DNA of 5,548 nucleotides from Paracoccaceae bacterium (lineage in GTDB: Bacteria > Pseudomonadota > Alphaproteobacteria > Rhodobacterales > Rhodobacteraceae): the NCBI GenBank assembly GCA_007128995.1, contig SKWJ01000004.1, forward strand, positions 1 through 5,548. Reading direction: 5' to 3'. Below are positions 1 through 5,548 of this stretch, piece after piece. The notes below the pieces were generated by a model that was given only the letters and a program-made list of their open reading frames with translations, searched no databases and was not told the DNA's origin. The number at the start of each line of letters is the position of its first letter. Position 1 is the first letter of the stretch. Position numbers and translations under genes: made by a program.

Positions 1-112
1 GAAATAATCCGGCACTGCGACTTGGCGTCGCGGCTTGCAGCTTTGTGTGCTTGTTTTGCGGGTTTAGCGCTTTTGCCCTGCGCCAAGAGAGTCTAGATAC
101 ATGTCACGACGC

Positions 113-118
113 AGGAGG
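113..118 (+). promoter_or_regulatory. Ribosome binding site of ccmI
   Basis: AGGAGG is a perfect Shine-Dalgarno core, four bases before the ATG at 123. It decides the ccmI start. A longer in-frame GTG start at 45 would add 26 residues that look unlike a CcmI N-terminus and has no such site. Confidence 0.85.
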
Positions 119-122
119 AAAA

Positions 123-1418
123 ATGAGCACATTCGTGCAAATGGCCGGTTTCATACTTATTGCGCTGCTTGTCGGTATCATTCTGCTACGGGCAATGGCG
201 CGTTCTTCGCAGGTTGCCGCCGCAGATGGTGCCGAGCGCGCTATGAAAGTGTATCGCGACCAGCTTTCAGAAGTCGAGCGGGACCTGACCCGCGGAACAT
301 TGGGCGAGGCAGAGGCAGAGCGGTTGCGACTGGAAATATCGCGCCGTATCCTTGATCTTGACAAGGACAGCATGTCGCGCAGGGCGGGTGCACCTGCGCC
401 TGACCGGATGCGCTATGTAGCGTTTGGCGTCATTGTTCTGGCCATCATCGGCAGCGGCGCGCTTTATCTTCAGATTGGTGCAACAGGGTATCGGGACATG
501 CCGCTTTTGGAGCGTCATGCCGATGCGGATGAAGTCCGTCGGACACGGCCGGATCAGGCAACGTTGGAAGCGCAGGTCGCAGAGGCATTTCCAGACCGTG
601 CCGAATTTGACGGACGCGATGAACTGAAACCGATGGTCGCTCAGTTGCGTGCGGCGCTCGCAGATCGTCCACTTGATGTGACCGGGTTCAGCCTTCTTGC
701 GCAGAATGAAGCACGCCTTGGCAATTTTCGCGCGGCGATCGAGGCGCAGCAGCGTGTACTTGAACTGCGGGCTGACGCTGCAAGCGCCGATGATCGTGCC
801 TATTTGCTTGATCTGAAGGTCATCGCCGCTGGCGGTTTCGTATCACCCGAGGCAGAGACGGTGATTGAACAGATACTGCGTCAAGATCCCGTCAACGGGG
901 TTGCCTTGTATTTTTCGGGACGGCTTTACGCTCAGACCGGACGCCCCGACATGACGTTCCGGATCTGGCGAAGATTGCACGATATCAGCCCCGGTGATGC
1001 CCCATGGATGCCCGAGATACGGTCGGCCTTGCCAGAACTTGCGCGCATATCCGGTGAACCGCGCTACCAGCTTCCACCGCGTCCGCCCCCTGCCGGTGCT
1101 GCTGCGGCACCCGAGTTTGATCTGGACGCAGCAGAGCAGCTTTCCCCGCAGGAACGCGACCAGATGATCACCGGGATGGTTGATGGCTTGCTCGCCCGTC
1201 TGGGAAATGATGGCGGAACCGCAGACGAATGGGCACAGTTGATTCGTGCTTTGGGCGTTCTCGGGCGCGATGACGAGGCGGTCGCTATATTGCAGGAAGC
1301 GCGGACGGTCTTTGCCGCGCGCGCAGAGGATCTTGCAAAGATAAATGCTGCCGCCGAAGGGGCAGATCTGCAAACACCTGCGCCGGAAGCACCCTTTCTG
1401 CAAGATCAGGTGCCCTGA
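123..1418 (+). CDS. ccmI: c-type cytochrome biogenesis protein CcmI (TPR chaperone for apocytochrome c)
   Basis: The 431-residue product is a bitopic inner-membrane protein of the System I cytochrome c maturation pathway. In this family it captures apocytochrome c in the periplasm and presents it for heme ligation. Visible features in order: a first membrane helix (about residues 4-22), a cytoplasmic loop with a charged, leucine-containing amphipathic stretch (about 43-80), and a second membrane helix (about 98-116). The typical GYRDMPL segment follows (122-128). TPR-like helical pairs lie at about 185-210 and 255-290. A Pro/Ala-rich linker (around 316-327) leads to a further helical, TPR-like C-terminal part (about 341-400). 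The split into an N-terminal membrane part (CcmI-1) and a periplasmic TPR part (CcmI-2) is known from Rhodobacter capsulatus. The ATG at 123 is chosen for its AGGAGG site. The stop overlaps the ruvX start by one base. The other ccm genes are not in this window, so ccmI is encoded apart from its immediate partners here. Confidence 0.9.
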   Translation: MSTFVQMAGFILIALLVGIILLRAMARSSQVAAADGAERAMKVYRDQLSEVERDLTRGTLGEAEAERLRLEISRRILDLDKDSMSRRAGAPAPDRMRYVAFGVIVLAIIGSGALYLQIGATGYRDMPLLERHADADEVRRTRPDQATLEAQVAEAFPDRAEFDGRDELKPMVAQLRAALADRPLDVTGFSLLAQNEARLGNFRAAIEAQQRVLELRADAASADDRAYLLDLKVIAAGGFVSPEAETVIEQILRQDPVNGVALYFSGRLYAQTGRPDMTFRIWRRLHDISPGDAPWMPEIRSALPELARISGEPRYQLPPRPPPAGAAAAPEFDLDAAEQLSPQERDQMITGMVDGLLARLGNDGGTADEWAQLIRALGVLGRDDEAVAILQEARTVFAARAEDLAKINAAAEGADLQTPAPEAPFLQDQVP

Positions 1419-1906
1419 TGGCCATTTTCGATCCGTTCAACGAGTTCGCAGCACAGGCTCGCGCACGGTTCGCTCTGGCAGGCCTCGATCTTGGTGAAAA
1501 GACGATCGGCGTTGCGGTGTCAGACAGGATGCAATCGATTGCAACGCCGCTCAGCACGATCCGGCGGAAGAAATTCTCACTCGATGCCCAGGCGCTTCTG
1601 TCTCTGGTCACTGAACGCGAGATCGGCGGGCTGATTCTTGGTTTGCCACGCAATATGGATGGGTCAGAGGGCCCCCGGTGTCAGTCGACCCGCGCTTTTG
1701 CGCGCAACCTGTCGGCGATGACAGATCTGCCGATCGGGTTCTGGGATGAGCGCTTGTCAACGGTCGCTGCCGAACGCGTCTTGCTGGAAGCCGATATGTC
1801 GCGGCGCAAACGGGCCGAGGTGATAGATCATGTGGCGGCAGGGGTGATCTTGCAAGGCGCGCTGGACCGAATCGCAATCCTGCGTGAGAAGGATGCCGCG
1901 CAATGA
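1418..1906 (+). CDS. ruvX: Putative pre-16S rRNA nuclease / Holliday junction resolvase RuvX (YqgF family)
   Basis: The 162-residue cytoplasmic protein has the RNase H-like fold signature of the YqgF/RuvX family. Family members are annotated as Holliday junction resolvases, and E. coli YqgF is linked to 5'-end maturation of 16S rRNA. Motifs seen: the first strand [15 protein letters not shown] with the catalytic-type Asp24, the [11 protein letters not shown] loop at 75-85, WDERLST at 109-115, and the terminal IDHVAAG helix with Asp137. The acidic residues expected at the start and end of the fold are present, so the protein looks intact. A 20-residue N-terminal extension precedes the fold. 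The ATG at 1418 shares one base with the ccmI stop (TGATG). A CAGG lies seven bases upstream inside ccmI, so translational coupling with ccmI is likely. Which of the two proposed activities applies in vivo cannot be told from sequence. Confidence 0.92.
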   Translation: MAIFDPFNEFAAQARARFALAGLDLGEKTIGVAVSDRMQSIATPLSTIRRKKFSLDAQALLSLVTEREIGGLILGLPRNMDGSEGPRCQSTRAFARNLSAMTDLPIGFWDERLSTVAAERVLLEADMSRRKRAEVIDHVAAGVILQGALDRIAILREKDAAQ

Positions 1907-1971
1907 TCTGCGGACTGGCGATTTGTTTTCTGAAACCTATGTTTCGCGTACAAATGGCGGCATGTACATGA
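1903..1971 (+). CDS. Possible 22-codon bridging ORF between ruvX and the DUF1289 gene
   Basis: An uninterrupted 22-codon frame starts with an ATG at 1903 inside the ruvX stop (ATGA, 1903-1906). It ends with a TGA whose first two bases lie inside the DUF1289 start (ATGA, 1968-1971). AAGGA at 1889-1893 is a plausible Shine-Dalgarno nine bases upstream of its ATG. The predicted peptide begins MICGLAICF, is hydrophobic, and has cysteines at positions 3, 8 and 21. I recognise no family. It may be a translational coupling bridge that carries ribosomes from ruvX to the next gene, or a small protein. A short open frame with two overlaps could also arise by chance, so this is a candidate only. Confidence 0.3.
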   Translation: MICGLAICFLKPMFRVQMAACT

Positions 1972-2207
1972 CAGATCAGATCTGGAAACGAGACGAAATC
2001 GAAAGCCCATGCATCAATATTTGCGTCATACATCCCTCGGCGCGCCTGTGCACAGGATGTTTGCGCAGTATTGACGAGATCACCCAATGGTCACGGATGA
2101 GCGCCGAGGCGCGCCGCGCGGTCATGGCAGACCTTCCAGCGCGGCAATTGCTGTTGACGCAACGCCGTGGCGGGCGCGCAGGGCGACTGGCGCGTGATCC
2201 CGAGTAA
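1968..2207 (+). CDS. DUF1289 domain-containing small four-cysteine protein
   Basis: The 79-residue protein matches the DUF1289 pattern: SPCINICVIHPSARLCTGC followed by a DEI-x-x-W segment. Its four cysteines (15, 19, 28, 31) are spaced C-x3-C-x8-C-x2-C, which suggests a small metal-binding (zinc or Fe-S) knuckle. That role is inferred, since the family function is unknown to me. The C-terminal third is rich in arginine and could contact nucleic acid, also an inference. There is no signal peptide or membrane segment, so it should be cytoplasmic. I chose the ATG at 1968 because GGCGG at 1956-1960 sits seven bases before it. The ATG at 1962 (two residues longer) is too close to that site. A GTG at 1884 or ATG at 1893 would overlap ruvX and add residues unlike the family. 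It probably belongs to the ccmI-ruvX transcript. Confidence 0.85.
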   Translation: MTDQIWKRDEIESPCINICVIHPSARLCTGCLRSIDEITQWSRMSAEARRAVMADLPARQLLLTQRRGGRAGRLARDPE

Positions 2208-2553
2208 TTGGTCGATCTGGTCAGCACACATGCGAGTGTTCGCCATCTGACACACGGGGTCTCGCACCCTCGGGGTTGGGGCAATGACAGGGCGCACTCA
2301 AATTCCGTAAAATCATCAAGGTTCTGATATTGCGTTATTATTTGGAATATTTTGCTGAAACGAAACCTTTTGCGGGGCGGGCCGACTGGGCAAAGTGCGC
2401 GGGGCGTTGCGGTTGGCGATCAGGGCCTGAAATCCCGCGCCCCAGGCCGGCCCAAGACTAATGCAATTGTCATCGCGCCGCATGCCGTGAGTATCGCATA
2501 TCACGCCGAAATCGCGGATCTTCGTGTCAGGTGGCAAGCAGTGGCCTTCAGTT
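2208..2553 (+). other. Gene-free stretch with no recognised content
   Basis: This stretch lies between the DUF1289 gene and the importer promoter region. I see no convincing gene on either strand. Frames of 60-85 codons occur, including one on the minus strand from a TTG at 2573 down to 2316, but none has a ribosome binding site or a family I know. It contains weak inverted repeats: TGCGAG/CTCGCA at 2231-2266, and GGCCTG/CAGGCC at 2424-2448 with a 13-base loop. Around 2296-2365 it is visibly AT-rich. No U-tract terminator is evident. A decayed gene remnant is possible. Confidence 0.5.
2424..2448 (+). repeat. Small inverted repeat (possible hairpin)
   Basis: GGCCTG at 2424-2429 pairs with CAGGCC at 2443-2448 across a 13-base loop. 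There is no T-run afterwards, so it is not a classical terminator. It may be coincidental in GC-rich DNA. Confidence 0.25.
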
Positions 2554-2557
2554 TTGA

Positions 2558-2573
2558 TTGATTGATCAGTCAA
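2558..2573 (+). promoter_or_regulatory. Candidate TetR-type operator
   Basis: TTGATTGATCAGTCAA is an inverted repeat centred between 2565 and 2566. Fourteen of its sixteen bases obey the symmetry (one mismatched pair). Its TGATCA core and TTGA/TCAA arms resemble operators of TetR-family repressors. It lies within a TGAT tandem repeat (2555-2566) and overlaps the -35 box and spacer of the best promoter candidate. Binding there would be expected to block expression of the importer genes starting at 2748. The regulator gene is not in the window, so family assignment is an inference. Confidence 0.5.
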
Positions 2574-2587
2574 AAAAGAGTTATCTT
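2558..2587 (+). promoter_or_regulatory. Candidate sigma-70 promoter for the importer operon
   Basis: TTGATT at 2558-2563 matches four of six -35 bases. TATCTT at 2582-2587 matches four of six -10 bases, with an 18-base spacer. The -35 box lies inside the candidate operator. An alternative is TTGTGT at 2586-2591 with TCAAAT at 2610-2615, also 18 bases apart. Either would leave a leader of roughly 125-155 nt before the gene at 2748. Confidence 0.35.
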
Positions 2588-2692
2588 GTGTCTGAAAGCC
2601 ATTTATTTTTCAAATCGCGGCGAGTGCGTTGCATATCCGTTACATGCAGGCATGATACACGCAGGCTGCAAATTACTTGAACGCGTGGCGTG

Positions 2693-2706
2693 GCCGGGGA
2701 ACCGGC
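2693..2706 (+). repeat. Small leader hairpin with GGAA loop
   Basis: GCCGG at 2693-2697 pairs with CCGGC at 2702-2706 around GGAA, a GNRA-type tetraloop that would stabilise an RNA stem. It sits about 30 nt before the ribosome binding site of the substrate-binding protein gene. It matches no riboswitch class that I recognise and may simply protect or structure the leader. Confidence 0.3.
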
Positions 2707-2733
2707 GATGCACATGTGAACTGCAAAACAACT

Positions 2734-2740
2734 AAGGGAG
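2734..2740 (+). promoter_or_regulatory. Ribosome binding site of the substrate-binding protein gene
   Basis: AAGGGAG is a good Shine-Dalgarno match, seven bases before the ATG at 2748. It supports that start, which also gives a proper export signal. Confidence 0.7.
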
Positions 2741-2747
2741 AGCGAAG

Positions 2748-4310
2748 ATGAAAACCACGAAACCCCATACCGGCCTGACCCGGCGCGGCGTTCTAAAAGG
2801 GGCAACAGCGCTTGGCGCAGCCGGGCTTATCCTTCCTGCCGGGTATCGCCCAGCCCGGGCCGAGCCGCAGCAGGGGGGCACATTCCGCATAGGTTTGGGA
2901 CACGGGAATTCCACAGACAGCTATGATCCGGGCCTTTGGGACAATCTTTATGCGCAGGTCTTTGCCGCATCGCGCCACAATCAGCTGATCGAAGTCGGGG
3001 CTGATGGCCAGCTGAAACCAGAAATCGCGGAGAGCTGGGAATCCACCGATGGCCAGACATGGGTTTTCCGCATCCGTCAAGGGGTTACGTTCCATTCGGG
3101 CAAGGATGTCACGGTGGAGGATGTCATCGCCTCTCTCAATCATCACCGGGGGGATGATTCGACTTCTGCGGTCAAACTGTTCTTTGATCCAGTGCAAGAG
3201 ATCGCGGCAGATGGCCAGAATGTCGTGATCACGCTTGACGCACCAAATGGCGATTTTCCGTATCTGATGTCGGATTACCATCTGGCGATCATGCCCGGCA
3301 CGGACGGCAGGATCGACCCGACCTCGACCGATGGTTGCGGCCCCTACATCGTCGAAAGCTTCGAGCCCGGTGTGCAGGCGATACTGACCCGCAATCCGAA
3401 TTACTGGAAAGCCGACAGGGGGCATTTCGACAGGGTCGAGATTCTGGCAATTCTTGATTCGGCCGCGCGCCTCAATGCCCTGATGACAGGGCAGGTGGAT
3501 CTGATCGACCAGATCGACCCGGCCACAATCGGGATGCTGGAAGCACGCGGCGTCGCCAATATCCTGTCAATCCCCGGGAATGCGCATTATGTCTTCCCGA
3601 TGGACAGTCGTGCCGCGCCCTTCAGCGACAACAATGTCCGGCTTGCGCTGAAATATGCAATCGATCGACAGCAGATGGTGGATACGATCCTTGGCGGGCA
3701 CGGGGCAGTATCGAATGACAACCCGATTGGACCTGCTAACCGGTATTTCCATGCAGAAATGGAAGCCAAGACATTTGATCCTGACAGGGCACGCTTTTAC
3801 CTGCGAGAAGCCGGGATGGACAGCCTTGACGTGTCGCTGCATGTTGCCGATGCGGCCTTCTCGGGCGCTGTGGATGCAGGCGCGCTTTTTGCCGAGACTG
3901 CCGCTCAGGCCGGGATCAACATCAATCTGGTCCGCGAACCCAATGATGGCTACTGGGACAATGTCTGGATGCAGAAACCGTTTGTTGCCAGCTATTGGGG
4001 CGGCAGGGCTGTCGAAGACCACATGTTCACCACCGGCTATGCCACGGGCGCATCCTGGAATGACAGTTTCTGGTCGAATGAGCGTTTTGACGAGTTGCTG
4101 GTCATGGCCCGCTCGGAAGTGAACGAGGATCTGCGTCGTGAAATGTATCACGAGATGCAGGAAATCGTGTCTTTCGAAGGGTCTGTGATCATCCCGATGA
4201 ACAATAACTACGTCATGGCGACGGCGCTGAATGTCGCCACGCCCGAGCAGATTTCGGCAAATTGGAACCTTGATGGGTTCCGCTGTGTCGAACGCTGGTG
4301 GTTCACCTGA
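2748..4310 (+). CDS. Peptide-type ABC transporter substrate-binding protein, Tat-exported
   Basis: The 520-residue protein belongs to the SBP_bac_5 family (DppA/OppA-like), the periplasmic receptor of oligopeptide, dipeptide or nickel-type ABC importers. The N-terminus has a twin-arginine motif TRRGVLK at 11-17, a hydrophobic stretch, and an ARA cleavage site at 36-38, so the mature form probably begins at Glu39. There is no lipobox cysteine. The family signature lies at about residues 92-130 and includes AESW (94-97), FHSGKDVTVEDV (115-126) and a following helix. The usual GPY segment is at 198-200, and a YPG-like or NPNYWK region follows. The length is normal for the family. The mature protein contains only two cysteines, Cys197 and Cys513, which could form a disulfide. 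The C-terminus (CVERWWFT) is highly aromatic. Two permease genes follow in the same direction, which confirms the importer role. The ligand cannot be inferred: the family also binds heme, sugars, opines and amide compounds. Confidence 0.9.
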   Translation: MKTTKPHTGLTRRGVLKGATALGAAGLILPAGYRPARAEPQQGGTFRIGLGHGNSTDSYDPGLWDNLYAQVFAASRHNQLIEVGADGQLKPEIAESWESTDGQTWVFRIRQGVTFHSGKDVTVEDVIASLNHHRGDDSTSAVKLFFDPVQEIAADGQNVVITLDAPNGDFPYLMSDYHLAIMPGTDGRIDPTSTDGCGPYIVESFEPGVQAILTRNPNYWKADRGHFDRVEILAILDSAARLNALMTGQVDLIDQIDPATIGMLEARGVANILSIPGNAHYVFPMDSRAAPFSDNNVRLALKYAIDRQQMVDTILGGHGAVSNDNPIGPANRYFHAEMEAKTFDPDRARFYLREAGMDSLDVSLHVADAAFSGAVDAGALFAETAAQAGININLVREPNDGYWDNVWMQKPFVASYWGGRAVEDHMFTTGYATGASWNDSFWSNERFDELLVMARSEVNEDLRREMYHEMQEIVSFEGSVIIPMNNNYVMATALNVATPEQISANWNLDGFRCVERWWFT

Positions 4311-4317
4311 TCACGTT

Positions 4318-4344
4318 CCTCGCCCCCGGATGCCGGGGGCGGGG
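4318..4344 (+). terminator. Strong intercistronic hairpin (attenuating or mRNA-protecting)
   Basis: CGCCCCCGG (4321-4329) pairs perfectly with CCGGGGGCG (4333-4341) around an ATG triloop. Three more outer pairs, one of them T-G, extend the stem to 12. It starts eight bases after the stop of the substrate-binding protein gene and has no T-run, so it is not a classical intrinsic terminator. Hairpins in this position of importer operons are known (for example after malE) to stabilise the upstream message. They let the binding protein be made in excess over the permeases. That function here is an inference from position. Confidence 0.65.
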
Positions 4345-4389
4345 CACTTGTCCCTGACCGGGCGCAAGGATGATAAGACAGGGGGAGGG

Positions 4390-5343
4390 ATGCGGGCAGT
4401 CTTCGTGATGATCCTGCAGCGGTTGGCGCTAGGGGTGCTGACGCTGTTCGTGGTGTCGGTGGTGATCTTCGGCGCGACCGAGCTTTTGCCGGGTGATCTG
4501 GCCTCCAGCCTGCTGGGCCAATCGGCAACGCCTGAAACCGTGGCTGCTCTGCGCCGCCAGCTTGGCCTCGATCAGCCCGCGCCTGTGCGCTACTGGGCAT
4601 GGGCAACAGGGGTGCTGCAGGGCGATTTTGGCGTTTCGCTTGCAACGCGACGCTCTATTGCAGACATGTTGTCGACACGGTTGGGAAATACGATCTTCCT
4701 CGCGCTCTATGCCGCAGCACTTGCGGTCCCGCTGGCACTGATTCTGGGTATTCTCTCGGCCCTTTGGCGCAATTCGCTGTTTGACCGGGTTGCCAATGCA
4801 GGCGCGCTTTCAGCGATTTCATTTCCAGAGTTCTTCATTGCATATATCCTGATTTTCCTGCTGGCGCAGAGCGGGGTCTTTCCGTCGATGGTGCGCCTTT
4901 CGCCCGCGATGAGTTTCACGGACAAGCTTTATGTCACCTTCCTTCCTGCGCTGTCGCTGACACTGGTGGTGACGGCCCATATGATGCGCATGACACGCGC
5001 TGCGATCATCAATCTGATGGCAAGCCCCTATATCGAGATGGCGCGGCTGAAAGGCGTGTCGCCCCTGCGTATCGTGCTGCGCCATGCCCTGCCGAATGCG
5101 CTGGCCCCGATCGTCAATGTCGTCGCCCTGAACCTCGCCTATCTGATCACCGGCGTCGTCGTGGTCGAGGTGGTATTCGTTTACCCTGGCTTGGGCCAGT
5201 TGATGGTCGATAGTGTCGCGAAACGCGATATCGCCGTCGTCCAGGCCATCGCGCTTATCTTTGCGGCGGCCTATGTCCTGCTGAATCTGACGGCGGATGT
5301 ACTTTCGACCCTCACCAATCCGCGTCTGATGCGGAGGAAATAG
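4390..5343 (+). CDS. Peptide-type ABC transporter permease, DppB/OppB-like
   Basis: The 317-residue integral membrane protein is the first of two transmembrane subunits of the importer. It shows an N-terminal membrane helix (about residues 8-28) followed by the family segment ELLPGD. GDFGVSL is at 78-84, a membrane-helix core follows, and the EAA loop runs EMARLKG (216-222) to RHALP (231-235), the site that docks on the ATPase. VYPGLG ends near 269, and the last helix precedes a basic tail. The whole plan matches the DppB subfamily and looks intact. The start is uncertain. The ATG at 4390 follows GGGGGAGG with almost no spacing. A GTG at 4405 or ATG at 4408 would give a more standard N-terminus (MILQRL) but too long a spacing. 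Upstream in-frame starts overlap the previous gene or fall in the hairpin. It is separated from the binding-protein gene by 79 nt that contain the hairpin. Confidence 0.9.
   Translation: MRAVFVMILQRLALGVLTLFVVSVVIFGATELLPGDLASSLLGQSATPETVAALRRQLGLDQPAPVRYWAWATGVLQGDFGVSLATRRSIADMLSTRLGNTIFLALYAAALAVPLALILGILSALWRNSLFDRVANAGALSAISFPEFFIAYILIFLLAQSGVFPSMVRLSPAMSFTDKLYVTFLPALSLTLVVTAHMMRMTRAAIINLMASPYIEMARLKGVSPLRIVLRHALPNALAPIVNVVALNLAYLITGVVVVEVVFVYPGLGQLMVDSVAKRDIAVVQAIALIFAAAYVLLNLTADVLSTLTNPRLMRRK
5333..5337 (+). promoter_or_regulatory. Ribosome binding site of the second permease gene
   Basis: GGAGG lies within the last codons of the preceding permease gene, eight bases before the ATG at 5346. 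It supports that start and suggests coupled translation of the two permeases. Confidence 0.8.
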
Positions 5344-5345
5344 CA

Positions 5346-5548
5346 ATGGGCGTTTTGATCTTCCTGATCTGCGCGCTCGCGGTCAGCATCCCGCTCTCGT
5401 GGATATTCCGCGCAGGCCTTGTGCGCATTCTTCCGCGCCATATGACAAGCACTGCGCGGGACATGCCTTTGACAGCCGCGTTTGGCCTGATCGTCATTGC
5501 GATTTATGTCCTGGTCGCGCTGGGGGCACCGCTGCTGGCCCCTTTTCC
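5346..5548 (+). CDS. Peptide-type ABC transporter permease, DppC/OppC-like, 5' part only
   Basis: The reading frame opens two bases after the previous stop and runs off the window end after 67 complete codons. Its partner is the DppB-like subunit just upstream, and the two would form the membrane channel of the importer. Residues about 42-66 (PLTAAFGLIVIAIYVLVALG then APLLAPF) are the usual first membrane helix and APLLAPF-type end of DppC N-termini. An additional hydrophobic segment, MGVLIFLICALAVSIPLSWI at residues 1-20, precedes it and is joined by a basic loop (FRAGLVRILPRH). Common DppC proteins have only a short cytoplasmic tail there. The EAA loop and the rest lie outside the window. 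Gene order, spacing and the second segment make the assignment likely, though only the N-terminus is visible. Confidence 0.8.
   Translation, partial: MGVLIFLICALAVSIPLSWIFRAGLVRILPRHMTSTARDMPLTAAFGLIVIAIYVLVALGAPLLAPF

Noticed and set aside
73..102. Possible promoter before ccmI (TTGCCC and TAGATA)
   Set aside because: The spacing of 15 and poor matches make it no better than background, and the true promoter may lie left of the window.
45..122. N-terminal extension of ccmI from a GTG start
   Set aside because: It lacks a ribosome binding site and family-like residues, while the ATG at 123 has a perfect AGGAGG.
843..1403. 186-codon minus-strand frame opposite ccmI
   Set aside because: It is a shadow of a well-supported gene in GC-rich DNA, with low-complexity basic composition and no recognisable domain.
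2231..2276. Possible terminator after the DUF1289 gene (TGCGAG/CTCGCA and ACCC/GGGT)
   Set aside because: The stems are short, one loop is long, and no T-run follows.
2316..2573. Minus-strand frame containing FGVICDTHGMRRD, which recalls the SDTHG motif of YfcE-type phosphodiesterases
   Set aside because: The match is a few residues long, the canonical D is replaced by C-D, no other metal-binding motif follows, and the frame starts at a TTG with no ribosome binding site.
2793..3425. 210-codon minus-strand frame opposite the binding-protein gene
   Set aside because: It is antisense to a clear SBP_bac_5 gene and has no family features.
4231..4389. Longer permease reading frame overlapping the binding-protein gene
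   Set aside because: The added 53 residues are hydrophilic, run through the hairpin, and do not resemble DppB N-termini.
4819..5346. 175-codon minus-strand frame rich in His, Arg, Gln and Asp
   Set aside because: The composition is the usual reverse complement of membrane-protein codons, opposite an intact permease gene.

Overview
The window looks like chromosomal DNA of an alphaproteobacterium, most likely of the Rhodobacteraceae. The basis is the moderately high GC content, the style of the CcmI, RuvX and DUF1289 proteins, their order, and the GC-rich codon use. This is recognition from memory of the families, not the result of a search.

Positions 1-122 hold only upstream DNA and a strong ribosome binding site. 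A tight housekeeping cluster follows on the plus strand: ccmI (cytochrome c maturation chaperone), ruvX (Holliday junction resolvase/YqgF family) and a small four-cysteine DUF1289 protein. ccmI and ruvX share one base (TGATG). Between ruvX and the DUF1289 gene lies a 22-codon open frame that touches both neighbours through ATGA overlaps, so the three genes may be translationally linked through it.

Positions 2208-2747 carry no recognisable gene. The left part is unexplained. The right part holds a near-perfect 16-bp inverted repeat of TetR-operator type overlapping a candidate promoter, then a leader of about 150 nt.

From 2748 to the right edge is the start of an oligopeptide/dipeptide-type (PepT family) ABC importer operon. 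It has a Tat-type exported substrate-binding protein, a strong hairpin in the 79-nt gap, a DppB/OppB-like permease, and the first 67 codons of a DppC/OppC-like permease cut by the window end. The ATPase genes are expected downstream but are not visible. The substrate cannot be read from the sequence.

I see no mobile element, CRISPR array, tRNA or rRNA. No clearly new system is present. The points most worth checking are the bridging mini-ORF, the operator and promoter upstream of the importer, the intercistronic hairpin, and the extra N-terminal membrane segment of the second permease.
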